The notes: generated by a model from the sequence alone, not told the origin. DNA of 64,000 nt from Scalesia atractyloides (GCA_947069175.1 CAMTDV010000009.1:10301663-10365662); one strand, 5' to 3'; positions 48,420 to 61,747 are shown, counted from the stretch's first letter. Numbers and translations: made by a program.

Positions 48420-51400
48420 TTTGGTTTAGGTTAACGATATTGCTTACCAATAACCGGTTTTGATTAATAACCGATAGGTGCGCGCGCGATGCGGTGGGAA
48501 ACATAGACATTGCCACAGTGTGCATTGTTCGGTTGGTTAGATTATTATCCTTAACCGAAATCAAGGTCATCAATTAGTCAATTTTATTAACCAAACCATT
48601 TTCAGCTAATCAATTTGTTTGTTCACCATTTTCAGCTAATCAGTTTGTTTTGTTCAGTTAGATTAACGATTGTTGGTTTGATTCATTTAATTTTGGTTAA
48701 TAGCCAAAACCAAACTTGGGCTAAATCTTTTGATTATAAATACATAAAATGGATGTATATGTACATGAATAGATGTATAAATACATAAATGGGGGGTATA
48801 TATATCAAATACATGAACTAAATGTATAAAAGCTAGAAATATATGAAAATGTGAATGGTTCGTTTTAGTTAATTTTGGTTAAATGAGGTACATAAAAATC
48901 AATAACCGTTGTTGGTTAATTGAGGTTTCGATTAATCAGTTTTCAGTTAATTCACTTTGGTTAACTTCGGTTCAGTTTTGGTTAATGATTCAGTTATTAC
49001 TCATCCTTTGACACTGTTAATTACGTAACATGTAACTTTTTAATTAAAAAACTATACTCAAATTAAAGAGAATAAAATACTTGTCTATATGGTGTAATTT
49101 AAAAAATAGATTAAAGAACCAAAAAGTTATGACCGTTTAAAAATTATAAGGGGAGTTAGTTTTTATAAAGAGATAAAGTGTAACTACTAACTAATTATCT
49201 ATTACTTTAACAAGTTGTAATTGTTTTCAAGTTGACAAAAAGTGAAAGGTTTCTTGGGAAGGAAAGAAATGATATACCATCAGATCTCCGGAATTGATTT
49301 TATAAAAAGGAAAAGTCAAATTTGACATTACAAAGTAAACTATAATTCACATGGATATTATGAACTCGGAAAATAATATCACTTGGTGGTGAAAGGGATG
49401 GTTGTGGTGGTGAAAGGTGAGATGGTTGTGGTGGTGAAAGGTGGAGACGATGGTGGTGGTGAAGAGTGGGGAAGATAAAGTGGGTGTTGGGTCCTACTGT
49501 CACAACCCCTAACCCCACCCCGAGTGGGAGCCGTGAGCAGTATACAACAGTAGTACGGGTGTTTATTAAATTTGCAGTGGAAAATTTTATCAGGATTGTA
49601 GTTAGGAAAAATATCAGAGTTATAAAACACCGAAGTTTTATATATTAAACAGTTGGGATAAAACCCACGTTACATCAAAGGTTTTTATACGGATAAACCC
49701 TGGTTTACAAAACACATTTCCTTTTCTTTGTTTTGGTGACATAACCACTTTATTTAAGCTTCCGGTGCTTCGTAACATTTCCTTTTCTTTCACAGTAAGT
49801 AACCTGAAACGCGTTTAAAAACATTTTACCAGCGAAAAATTTTGGTAAGATCATTCATTTGTATAAAATGACATCTTCTTATAATTACAGCATTAAGAGT
49901 TTTTACATTTGTTTATATCTTACAATATTACTACTGGCTAACTCGTTGTCCAATAACAAAGAAACCACTTTAATGGTATTTGTCACTCGGCAGTTCCCAC
50001 TATTTAGCTAATCCGTTGTCTAAATAGCAAAGCTTATCAAATAATGTATACAAAACCCCACATACCGGCAGAAATTTCCCAGTAATAATACAAAGACTTA
50101 ATCACTGTAATATAAGTAACAATTGGAAAGCATTTAGGGTTTTGAAAACATTTGATAAAAGAGAATGACTCACTTTGCAGAATTTAGGTCTTGATTTTAT
50201 AGCCTCCTAGTATTAAACCTGGATTCCTAGATAAACATACAGTGCAACACGTATTAGTGTAAGAAACCCAATTCAAACTTTAACGATAATCACGAGATCA
50301 AAACCTCAACGTAGTTTGGTTTAGGTTAACGATATTGCTTACCAATAACCGTTTTGATTAATAACCGATAGGTGCGCGCGCGATGCGGTGGGAAACATAG
50401 ACATTGCCACAGTGTGCATTGTTCGGATTGGTTAGATTATTATCCTTAACCGAAATCAAGGTCATCAATTAGTCAATTTTATTAACCAAACCATTTTCAG
50501 CTAATCAATTTGTTTGTTCACCATTTTCAGCTAATCAGTTTGTTTTGTTCAGTTAGATTAACGATTGTTGGTTTGATTCATTTAATTTTGGTTAATAGCC
50601 AAAACCAAACTTGGGCTAAATCTTTTGATTATAAATACATAAAATGGATGTATATGTACATGAATAGATGTATAAATACATAAATGGGGGGGATATATAT
50701 CAAATACATGAACTAAATGTATAAAAGCTAGAAATATATGAAAATGTGAATGGTTCGTTTTAGTTAATTTTGGTTAAATGAGGTACATAAAAATCAATAA
50801 CCGTTGTTGGTTAATTGAGGTTTCGATTAATCAGTTTTCAGTTAATTCACTTTTGGTTAACTTCGGTTCAGTTTTGGTTAATGATTCAGTTATTACTCAT
50901 CCTTTGACACTGTTAATTACGTAACATGTAACTTTTTAATTAAAAAACTATACTCAAATTAAAGAGAATAAAATACTTGTCTATATGGTGTAATTTAAAA
51001 AATAGATTAAAGAACCAAAAAGTTATGACCGTTTAAAAATTATAAGGGAGTTAGTTTTTATAAAGAGATAAAGTGTAACTACTAACTAATTATCTATTAC
51101 TTTAACAAGTTGTAATTGTTTTCAAGTTGACAAAAAGTGAAAGGTTTCTTGGGAAGGAAAGAAATGATATACCATCAGATCTCCGGAATTGATTTTATAA
51201 AAAGGAAAAGTCAAATTTGACATTACAAAGTAAACTATAATTCACATGGATATTATGAACTCGGAAAATAATATCACTTGGTGGTGAAAGGTGGATGGTT
51301 GTGGTGGTGAAAGGTGGAGATGGTTGTGGTGGTGAAAGGTGGAGACGATGGTGGTGGTGAAGAGTGGGGAAGATAAAGTGGGTGTTGGGTCCTACTGTCA

Positions 51401-52212
51401 CAACCCCTAACCCCACCCCGAGTGGGAGCCGTGAGCAGATACAACAGTAGTACGGGTGTTTATTAAATTTGCAGTGGAAAATTTTATCAGGATTGTAGTT
51501 AGGAAAAATATCAGAGTTATAAAACACCGAAGTTTTATATATTAAACAGTTGGGATAAAACCCACGTTACATCAAAGGTTTTTATACGGATAAACCCTGG
51601 TTTACAAAACACATTTCCTTTTCTTTGTTTTGGTGACATAACCACTTTATTTAAGCTTCCGGTGCTTCGTAACATTTCCTTTTCTTTCACAGTAAGTAAC
51701 CTGAAACGCGTTTAAAAACATTTTACCAGCGAAAAATTTTGGTAAGATCATTCATTTGTATAAAATGACATCTTCTTATAATTACAGCATTAAGAGTTTT
51801 TACATTTGTTTATATCTTACAATATTACTACTGGCTAACTCGTTGTCCAATAACAAAGAAACCACTTTAATGGTATTTGTCACTCGGCAGTTCCCACTAT
51901 TTAGCTAATCCGTTGTCTAAATAGCAAAGCTTATCAAATAATGTATACAAAACCCCACATACCGGCAGAAATTTCCCAGTAATAATACAAAGACTTAATC
52001 ACTGTAATATAAGTAACAATTGGAAAGCATTTAGGGTTTTGAAAACATTTGATAAAAGAGAATGACTCACTTTGCAGAATTTAGGTCTTGATTTTATAGC
52101 CTCCTAGTATTAAACCTGGATTCCTAGATAAACATACAGTGCAACACGTATTAGTGTAAGAAACCCAATTCAAACTTTAACGATAATCACGAGATCAAAA
52201 CCTCAACGTAGT
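48420..52212. repeat. Recent 1.9-kb tandem duplication
   Basis: 48420-50314 and 50315-52212 are nearly identical copies with an offset of 1895-1897 bp. They differ by a few single-base indels and one 16-bp-type copy-number change in a GGTGGTGAAAG minisatellite near 49390/51290. Each copy contains a CGCGCGATGCGGTGGG phrase, AACCGA-rich sequence, the TSD-like CCTAC and the first 817 bp of an LTR. Confidence 0.95.
49498..50314 (-). mobile_element. Partial LTR copy created by the tandem duplication
   Basis: Begins TGTCACAACCCC after CCTAC (49493-49497), exactly as the LTR at 51396. It breaks off at the duplication junction, so it is a by-product of the duplication, not an independent insertion. 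Confidence 0.8.
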
Positions 52213-52436
52213 TAACAAAGTATAGCCTTATCCATGCAGCACTTTGGCATCTGTTGATTAGTTATATGATCAATCGAACAGGGTATCATACTAGTGATCA
52301 GGGTTTAGTACACTTCCTATGGAGCAGAGTTTCGAGTTTTATGGAATTGGGTATTTGAATGACAGAACCAGAGAGATATATCGATTTTCATCGATTAGGT
52401 GCAACTGAACTCATCCCACCCATCCCCTTATATAAC
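51396..52436 (-). mobile_element. Solo LTR (Ty3-type), left part; split by a nested element
   Basis: Starts TGTCACAACCCC after CCTAC (51391-51395). A minus-strand TATATAA at 52428-52434 fits an LTR promoter. The sequence is interrupted at 52436 by the large element and resumes at about 61120, ending TTACA at 61415 followed by CCTAC (61416-61420). The perfect 5-bp target duplication across 10 kb shows that the two parts are one LTR of about 1.3 kb with no internal region. Confidence 0.8.
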
Positions 52437-54972
52437 TGTCACACCCCAACCGATGGCGGAAACATCGGGATGAGACGAAAACGAGATTGCTCATTGCTCA
52501 CAATGCAAATAAATGGCAATATTTAACTAAATCCAAATTTCATTTCACAACATTGTCAAATTCAACATGAAGCAATACAATAAGTTCATAAAACATAACA
52601 AAATTTGGTACAACATTTATAAATCTAACGTCTAAAATGTGTGTATCTAAGTCCTTGCTATTTTGATTTCATAGCATCATCTCCTTCAACCTGTAACATG
52701 TTTTAAAATAAAGTCAATGCAAAAGCAAAGGCGAGTACAGAAGTTTAAGCATAGCATACGTATACGAATAAAGTTTTAACAATCCTCATGGCAACCAAAT
52801 CTATACAAGAGCAATATCAAGGCATGCAATATTAATAATCAAACCCTTAACATAATCACGATGTTTTAACATGACCTCACGAATACACGATGGAGGTGGA
52901 TGCGTGAATTCCTATAGCGCTAAGCATGTCAAACGAAGGCTAAAAATAGTTAATGACTAAAGCGTATCATAACGAATATCCCAGACAAGCAACAAGTATA
53001 CGATTCAAGTAGTCATGTGTATAGGATTGTTTTGTGTTTCATAAAGTTTAAGTGTTTGTGATTTTTGTATATGGAAACATGTTACACCCAAAAAGTGATA
53101 TAAACAAAAGTGGGCCGAGTGTACTCACAGAATTGCTAAGTCTTCTTTGGAAATTCCACGACGAGTTGATGAGTGGGAGAAAGGGGACACCGAGGTCACC
53201 TTAAAAATGGCAAACGAGTGTGCATGAATAATCGAAGCTACGACGGAGGATTCGAATTGGAGTTGAATGTACGTATATTTATATAACATGATTTATGTAA
53301 TAGTTCTAACTTTAAATTCGTTAGAGTGTTTTAGAAATGTAATCAAGATAATAAATAAGTTTATAGTCAGACTATAAACCTTGTTCGACTTTCGATACGT
53401 TTTTGTTAGTTTTACGACTACAAATATATATTTATATATTTTGACGAAAGACATGATAGATTTATATTTTTTTTGGACGAAAGTTATAATAAACATATAT
53501 GCTTTGTCGAAAGGTATGTTCGATATATACGTATTTTGTCGTAAGTATAGTATATATGTATCTTTGTCGAAAAGTATAATAAGTATGTTTTATCGAAAAG
53601 TATAACAAATATGTATATATTTCTCGTTGATAAACGTAATAGATAAATATATATATCTTGACGAAAAATAGGCAGAGTTTCCCCTGTGTTAGGACGATCC
53701 CGACAACACCAAAGTTTCAATTTTATTAGTCAAAATGCAACAATTTCAATAAATATATGAATTTCTAAGCATTTTATAACGAACTATCCATAATTTGGTT
53801 TCGCGATGCCAAAATTTGGTAAACAACATAATTGAAATATACGAAACATTATATATGTATTTATACGATTTACGAGTCAAAACAATAATTATATTGAACC
53901 ATAATAATGAAAATATCGGTATATTTTGCATATGCATATTTTATTACACGATACAAGGCGGCGTTTTCGCGGTTTAGATAACATTAATATGAGAAATATA
54001 AAAAGCTTCAATACGTTAGAATTTTACCGATATCGTTGAATCTGGCCCGTTGACTGTTTGACCAGGTTTGACTTGAAACGAACCGAGCATGAACCAAAAC
54101 TGAGCCGTGTCGACGTGGCGAACCAAACCGAATCCGAGTTGAATAAAGTTGAGTGAGGTTGGGCCGGAACAGAATCGACACAACTTAAACTGGGACACCC
54201 GAGCCGAAAACCGAGTTTTCTGAACTAGAACCATGACTGAACAAGGCTCGAAACCAAACCTGAAACTAGAACCACCACAACCATCTCGTGAGCCTGCTGT
54301 TGCCGGAACCGAAGAAAGAGCCCGAGCCGAGACAAACTGGAGCTGAACCGACGATGAACCCAGCCAAACCGAGACTCACCGGCGTCGAATCCCGTCCGCC
54401 GTCCCTGTCTGCCGTCCCCCGCCGCTGTGGCGGCTTTCGTCGCTGTTGCGCCGCCACCACCAAGGTGGCTGGCGTTTTTGCTGTAGAGCGAGAGAGAGAA
54501 GGGTCGAGGGGTTGTGGTGCGAATGAGGGTGAGATTGAGAAGGAGAGAGGTGGGTGCCGGAGCTGAGGGGCAGCGCCGGAGACCCGTCGGAGACCCGGCC
54601 CCGGTTGCCGTAATATGCAGGGAAGGGGGTGTTTGTGAGGTGAGGGATGAGGTGGTGCAAGAGGGGGTGTGGGGGCTTGATGTTTGTCGAGGGGAATGGG
54701 GCTGCTGGAGTGGCTCACCAGAAAGGCGGCGCCGGAGGGGTCGCCGGAACCCTACTCCGGTGGCCGGAACTTGGAGGCAGGAGGTGTGTGTGGTGAGTTG
54801 AGTGTGTGTAAGTGTCTTGTGTGTGTGTGTGAGTTGTTTTTTTATAAAGATTAGGTTTTAGTTAGGGTTTGGTAGGTTGGGCCTAAAGCCCGATAGTCCG
54901 GTTCTTTCGTTTTAGAGCGGTCCAATTATGTTTTAAACCCGTTTTCGTACTCAACATCGGGAAATGTAGCAG

Positions 54973-55005
<33 letters not shown>

Positions 55006-55030
55006 AAATTAAAAAATGCGGGGCGTTACA
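52437..55030 (-). mobile_element. 3' LTR (2594 bp) of a large non-autonomous LTR element
   Basis: Runs from TGTCACACCCC to GGCGTTACA and matches 58541-61119 throughout with modest divergence. Sub-regions include an AT-rich TCGAAAAGTATAA-type stretch (53380-53680) and a GC-rich stretch (54280-54790) that produces spurious ORFs in both LTRs. An ATT microsatellite lies at 54976-55003. No gene. Confidence 0.92.
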
Positions 55031-57563
55031 GTCTCCCCTCCTTTAGGAAATTTTGTCCCGAAATTTATTTAAGAGGAAGACTCGAAAGGGTTTGGCTAAA
55101 GAATGAGAGCTAACGATCGAGAGTTGTTCTGGATACGTGTGGGAAGGTATGAAGTTTAAAGCAACGAAAAAGTTAGGTTTGCAAAAGAGGTTGCTTGACT
55201 AGAAGGACTTGAGGCATCAAGCATGAGTAAGACGCTTATGTCTTTGTATATACGAGTAGTTTAAACAAGTTTAAGTAACCCAAGGATATGTCATATAAGC
55301 AGAAAAAGCTTTCGTATGAAACGGTAAGCAGTTTGATGATGAGTGTGGTTGCATCTGAGCAGAATAGATGATAGTTGTAAATTAAGGAAGCATTTTAGGG
55401 CTTGAATGATTAAACGATTGGTCGTACACGAGGTTGCATAAAAGACAAGGTTAACGGGGATAACGGAGGCATAAGAGCGAATGATTGATCTAAAAAACAA
55501 GTACGAGTATAGGAATGGCACGTGTGTTTGAAACAACAAAAACGTTGCGTTAGGGATGAAGTCTCGTCGTGGATAATCAGGTATCACGCACTTAGCATTG
55601 CAGTTATGAGTTGTTTAAAGTTTGCATATTAGGTCTTATTATGGTCTGTAAAACACCGAATTTCTCATGGCACGTTTTACGAAAGTTTGGCAACATGGTG
55701 AAAACACTAAGAAGTACCAGCGGTGTATCCACCATGTTTTGGCCATGTCGCGACCGTTCCGCTATTCGATGCAATGTTGCGTTCCGTGTCTTACCATACA
55801 CGGTAGTACACTCTATGGTTCTCATGCGCTTATCGCTATAATCCCGTGTGCACCCGTGATTATACCGATCGTCGCATGATCCGCATAGCTTGTATTAGCG
55901 GCGTATGGATTAAGGTGTTCATAAATTCTGAAAATGAGTTTGTGTGCGTGTAAGAATGTAGTGTGTAAGCATGTTTGCTTGCAAATAAGCATGTGGCCCA
56001 TGTAAGCGAATCCTTCGGTTTCGCTCGCGCATAGGCACGAATGTATGAATACGAGTACAAGTATAGGTATGTGTATGAGTATACGCATAAGTATGGAAAT
56101 AAGTATAAGCATGGATGTAAGACGTATATGCATGAATGTGATGATAAGTATAACCATGAATGATGACACGTATGTTTATGAACATGAATATGTGTATAAT
56201 TATGAACGTCAACAAGTGTAAAAGACGATGATTGTGCGTAAGCTATGAATTGTATGCAACAAATTTATTTACATAAAATAGTCGAGAAATCAGGGTATAT
56301 AAAACGAATGATACAATTAAAATGTCATGCAACAGTTGACTAAACCATGTACGAGGATATGCATGTATAGTTGTTTAGCAACACTTGAGGTTATCGCTTC
56401 TAAAATAGGTTTAAGTTTAACTTAGAATGTAGGATCTAGTTTGTGAATATAAAAGAATATAAAGTACTTATTGATTTTGTGTCAGGTATTTTGTAAAGGA
56501 CGTGAATGCTACCACTGTTTTAGGAGAATTTAAGTAAGTCGAAAATGGTTGGTCCTTGTAAAGTTTTCTTACCCACGTGTTTTGAAATTGAGGTGACATT
56601 TTGGGTGGTGCATGATAAGGTCTTAAATTAGTAAGTTCGTATCGTTTTCAAAGAATATTACATCAAGATAAGAAATTTGAAATTCAGTGGTTCTTGTGAA
56701 ACGTTGACCCTTGAGAGGAAATCTGGGATAATGGATTTAATCATCGTTGAAAAGTGTTTAGCAAAATGTTTTCTTAATCGCGATAAGAGGTTTAGAAGGT
56801 GTTTGGGGTTGAGTTTTGAAAATAGTTTATGTGTTTTGAATAATCAGAATCAGATAATTAGCTGTAACAAAACGTGTTGCAGAAAGATAGTGTTTGGATT
56901 TGGTTATGTTGTTTGATATCCCAATAGCCAGATAATCAACTATTGGAGTGTTTGACAAATATATATATGTAAAAAAAGAATAAATAAATAAATAAGCTTT
57001 GATCTCTACAAAACGAAAGAAATCAGTTTTTTTTGTTATTATATACTTACCAAACACTAAAAGAATAGTTTTTTTTTTTGCGCTTTTAAAAAAAACACAA
57101 TAATCAAAGGAATCTTGTTAAAAAAATAAATAAATAAAAATTAAAAAAAATAACAATCCCAACATACCCTTAGTAAAACGACCCCTTAATGTCTATAAGA
57201 TATTGGTTTGGCTTTTGTATACAAATGAAAGCTCTTAATATGAAGTTATCGCGTGAGCGTGTTTTAGTGATTATGTTAAACATAAGATTTGTGGGCAAGG
57301 TATTCCTTGGACCGATTAAGTTGGTAGGTAGCATTCCGTCGAGCTTTGAAAATCGTGAAACAAAACGATTCATGTGGTGACCAAGTATATGCGTATGTGA
57401 TTTATATGGAATAGATTATAGGATGAGAAATACGTTTGATAAAATAGTACGTTTTTGAAATTCGCCTAAGTAAGAATTTCGACAATATGATAAAAGATTT
57501 AGGTATGCAATTTAAATGTGTGGTTTGCATAATAAAGTCTCCAAGAAGGAGGGTTGGTAACAA

Positions 57564-58289
57564 TCACCGAGGTATGGAAATCACCCCTAACCCGTTGGTG
57601 AGGTCGTTTTAAAGAAGGAAGAAACAGAGTTTGATCGTCAAGGTAAGGAAATCACACCTATCTCGGCGATGGGTCTCCATTTCGGGATTTTCGAAAAATA
57701 TAAGTATAGTTGATGACGTTTTGAAATCATGCATGTAAATACGTATAGATATATATGAAAAAGTTTAGTATGATTTGTGTAAAAAAAACCTTAAAATAAT
57801 GTGAAGTGTAACAAGCATATATAAGGTTCACATACAAATTGAAATTTATAAAACATTAGATTATTTCGGGTAGAGAAACGTCGACTATTCCAAAGTGATT
57901 CGAAGATCCTTTCGAATTAGAGAAACGTGCTTTGGCCTATAAGTAAAATGCTCTCGTCGAGAAGCGATTAACGGCATTTTACCCTTCCAGTTACTACACA
58001 TCTCTAATCGATTGAAAAATCTTGGCGAGATTGAAAATCGAGGAATGGGACTTAATCGACAAGGTATAGTTTTCACTCCTAACTTGGCGATTTCGTACCC
58101 TAAGTGTGGTTGACACTCGTCGGGTCAAACTATAGTTCGACACTTTGACGAGGGTCCACTAGAGTTTGAATTGGAAATTCTCCGTCAAGGTGAGGATGTC
58201 ACTCCTAACTTGAGGGCAAATTTCGCGTAAAATAATAGGTGGGTTGAGGTCGTTCACCAAATTGTGGATTTCACGCCTATTTTGGTGAA
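57564..58289 (-). ncRNA. Five hairpins with conserved loop in the element leader
   Basis: Units lie at 57564-57601, 57634-57670, 58054-58092, 58174-58224 and 58253-58289. On the plus strand each loop follows GGTA-GGA-TCAC-CCTAA with little change, while the bordering stems differ in sequence but pair: TCACC/GGTGA; ATCG/CGAT; AATCG-CAAG/CTTG-CGATT; GAAATT-TCAAG/CTTGA-AATTTC; TTCACCAAA/TTTGGTGAA. They fall roughly 235-975 nt downstream of the primer site, where packaging signals sit in retroelements. Function is inference only; they could also be relics of inverted duplications. Confidence 0.6.
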
Positions 58290-58523
58290 TTCGTCTCGTT
58301 TGTGTGATATGAGTGTTTTCGCGTTTAGTATAATCAATAAAATGCATTAAGAAAAGCGCACGTTTGGAATAGTGAAACAAGTATGAGCACATAACGCATT
58401 TCGAGAATTTAGCACATAAAAGACGTTTCAAGAAATTAGCATGTGAATCACGTATGGTCAAGTATGGTACTTAACTATAAACTAGGTCAAAAGTATAGCA
58501 ATTTGCCTAATGCCCTATAGTTA

Positions 58524-58537
58524 TGGCTCTGATACCA
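58524..58537 (-). other. Primer binding site, initiator tRNA-Met
   Basis: TGGTATCAGAGCCA on the minus strand, three bases from the LTR edge at 58541. It fixes the minus-strand orientation of the large element. Confidence 0.9.
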
Positions 58538-58540
58538 ATC

Positions 58541-61119
58541 TGTCACACCCCAACCGATGGCGGAAACATCGGGATGAGACGAAAACGAGATTGCTCATTG
58601 CTCACAACGCTAATAAATGATAATATTTAATTAAATCCAAATTTCATTTCCAACATTGTCAAATTCAACATGAAGCAATACAATAAGTTCATAAAACATA
58701 ACAAAATTTGGTACAACATTTATAAATCTAACGTCTAAAATGTGTGTATCTAATTCCTTGCTATTTTGATTTCATATCATCATCTCCTTCAACCTGTAAC
58801 ATGTTTTAAAATAAAGTCAATGCAAAAGCAAAGGCGAGTACAGAAGTTTAAGCATAGCATACGTATACGAATAAAGTTTTAACAATCCTCATGGCAACCA
58901 AATCTATACAAGAGCAATATCAAGGCATGCAATACTAATAATCAAACCCTTAACGCAAACATGACCTCACGAATAACACGATGGAGGTGGATGCGTGAAT
59001 TCCTATAGCGCTAAGTATGTCAAACGAAGGCTAAAAATAGTTAATGACTAAGGCATAGCATAACGAATATCCCAGACAAGCAACAAGTATACGATTCAAG
59101 TAGTCATGTGTAAGGATTGTTTGTGTGTTTCATAAAGTTTAAGTGTTTGTGATTTTTGTATATGGAAACATGTTACACCCAAAAAGTGATATAAACAAAA
59201 GTGGGTCGAGTGTACTCACAGAATTGCTAAGTCTTCTTTGGAAATTCCACGACGAGTTGATGAGTGGGAGAAAGGGGACACCGAGGTCACCTTAAAAATG
59301 GCAAACGAATGTGCATGAATAATCGAAGCTACGACGGAGGATTTTAATTGGAGTTGAATGTACGTATATTTATAACATGATTTATGTAATAGTTCTAACT
59401 TTAAATTCGTTAGGAGTGTTATAGAAATGTAATCAAGATAATAAATAAGTTTTAGTCAGACTATAAACCTTGTTCGACTTTCGATACGTTTTCGTTAGTT
59501 TTACGACTACAAATATATATTTATATATTTTGACGAAAGACATGATAGATTTATATTTTTTTTTTGGACGAAAGTTATAATAAACATATATGCTTTGTCG
59601 AAAGGTATGTTCGATATATACGTATTTTGTCGTAAGTATAGTATATATGTATCTTTGTCGAAAAGTATAATAAGTATGTTTTATCGAAAGGTATAACAAA
59701 TATGTATATATTTCTCGTTGATAAACGTAATAGATAAATATATATATCTTGACGAAAAACAGACAGAGTTTCCCCTGTTTTAGGACGATCCCGACAACAC
59801 CAAAGTGTCGATTTTATTAGTCAAAACGCAACAATTTCAATAAATATATGAATTTCTAAGCATTTTATAACGAACTATCCATAATTTGGTTTCGCGATGC
59901 CAAATTTGGAAAACAACATAATTGAAATATACGAAACATTATATATGTATTTATACGATTTACGAGTCAAAACAATAATTACATTGAACCATAATAATGA
60001 AAATGTCGGTATATTTTGCATATGCATATTTTATTACACGATACAAAGGCGTCGTTTTCGCGGTTTAGATAACATTAATATGAGAAATATAAAAAGCTTC
60101 AATACGTTAGAATTTTACCGATATCGTTGAATCTGGCCCGTTGACTGTTTGACCAGGTTTGACTTGAAACGAACCGAGCATGAACCAAAACTGAGCCGTG
60201 TCGACGTGTCGAACCAAACCGAATCCGAGTTGAATAAAGTTGACTGAGGTTGGGCCGGAACAGAATCGACACAACTTAAACTGGGACACCCGAGCCTAAA
60301 ACCGAGTTTTCTGAACTAGAACCAGGACTGAACAAGGCTCGAAACCAAACCTGAAACTAGAACCACCACAACCATCTCGTGAGCTTGCTGTTGCCGGAAC
60401 CGAAGAAAGAGCCCGAGCCGAGACGAACCGGAGCTGAACCGACGATGAACCCAGTTAAACCGAGACTCACCGGCATCGAATCCCGTCCGCCGTCCCTGTC
60501 TGCCGTCCCCCGCCGCTGTGGCGGCTTCCGTCGCTGTTGCGCCGCCACCACCAAGGTGGCTGGCGTTTTTGCTGTAGAGGAGAGAGAGAAGGGTCGAGGG
60601 ATTGTGGTGCGAATGAGGGTGAGATTGAGAAGGAGAGAGGTGGGTGCCGAAGCTGAGGGGCAGCGCCGGAGACCGGTCGGAGACCCGGCCCCGGTTGCCG
60701 TAATATGCAGGGAAGGTGGGTGTTTGTGAGGTGAGGGATGAGGTGGTGCAAGAGGGGTGTGGTGGCTTGATGTTTGTCGAGGGGAATGGGGGCTGCTGGA
60801 GTGGCTCACCGGAAAGGCGGCGCCGGAGGGGTCGCCGGAACCCTACTCCGGTGACCGGAACTTGGAGGCAGGGGGTGTGTGTGGTGAGTTGAGTGTGTGT
60901 AAGTGTCTTGTGTGTGTGAGTTGTTTTTTTTTTTATAAAGATTAGGTTTTAGTTAGGGTTTGGTAGGTTGGGCCTAAAGCCCGATAGTCCGGTTCTTCCG
61001 TTTTAGAGCGGTCCAATTATGTTTTAAACCCGTTTTCGTACTCAACATCGGGAAATGTAGCAGATTTATTATTATTATTATTATATTATTATTAAAAAAT
61101 AAAAAATGGGGGCGTTACA
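58541..61119 (-). mobile_element. 5' LTR (2579 bp) of the large non-autonomous LTR element
   Basis: Mirror of 52437-55030, with TG/CA ends. The flanking pentamers ATAAC (52432-52436) and ATAAA (61120-61124) agree at four of five positions, compatible with a target duplication that has since mutated. Confidence 0.92.
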
Positions 61120-61415
61120 ATAAACCAGTCTCGACTCCCAGGCGCGTCGCAGGAGAGGTAGGGGTTCCCCCGCGTGGCGCCTGAGAATCCAGCTAGGGCT
61201 AGGTCAGCTTTGTCAATTGTATAGCCTTGCCACTCGTCGCGCAACGGTGCCACTTGTCTTGGTACCCTGTCGCGTGTCGCGAGGGAATAAAGGGTATCCC
61301 CCACACGTTCCTGAGTGTCCTGATTTTGAATTCTTCGTTTATCGTGTTGGGTCTCGTCGTGCATGCTCGGGGTTTCGATTATGGTTCTTCATAGGGTCTT
61401 TTGGGAGTTATTACA
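61120..61415 (-). mobile_element. Solo LTR (Ty3-type), right part
   Basis: Continuation of the LTR at 51396-52436. On the minus strand it begins TGTAATAACTCCC at 61415, so this is its U3 end. CCTAC follows at 61416-61420. Confidence 0.78.
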
Positions 61416-61420
61416 CCTAC

Positions 61421-61747
61421 ATAACTTTTAAAATATCAATTATATTTATTTTTTACTTTTTAGGTATTGATTTAACACTAAGGGTATTTTGGTCATTTCA
61501 TACTCACTTAATACCAAAAACTAAACTCCATCCGCTTCAAAAACTATCCGAGAACAAATGTGAAAAAGTTGGGACTATAGCTGTAATTTTAAAAGTGTTG
61601 GGACTATAGGTGAAAATTGAGCAAAAAGGGACTATCTGGACATTTTTCTCTAAGATATATTTTTCATTTTATTTATAAACGAATTGACAGGTCGACATGT
61701 TTGGATAAGTGTGCTAAGGGTATTTTGGTTATTTCACACTCACTTAA
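61421..61747. other. Spacer with a ~40-bp direct repeat
   Basis: TAAGGGTATTTTGGT-ATTTCA-ACTCACTTAA occurs near 61478 and 61714. Phrases GGGACTATAG-TG resemble Mutator-type foldbacks, but no pair of ends was found. Confidence 0.5.

Larger units (their letters stand above)
55031..58540 (-). mobile_element. Internal region of the large non-autonomous LTR element
   Basis: 3.5 kb without gag, protease, polymerase or integrase. A purine-rich tract (minus-strand AAAGGAGGGGAGA, 55032-55044) adjoins the 3' LTR, and the phrase AATTTTGTCCCGAAATTTA follows, as is common beside Tekay/Del-type elements (from memory). Long LTRs plus a non-coding interior fit the LARD class, mobilised in trans. The leader contains five related hairpins (57564-58289). 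ATG-rich AAGTATGAGTATA phrases fill 56040-56220. Confidence 0.8.

Noticed and set aside
54266..54801. ORFs of 90-150 codons in both directions in a GC-rich stretch, repeated at 60357-60945
   Set aside because: They lie in the two LTR copies, overlap each other on opposite strands, are Pro/Arg-rich and match no family; frame differs between copies.
55919..56215. His/Tyr-rich ORF of 98 codons
   Set aside because: Translation of degenerate AAGTATGAGTATA-type repeats inside the non-coding retroelement.
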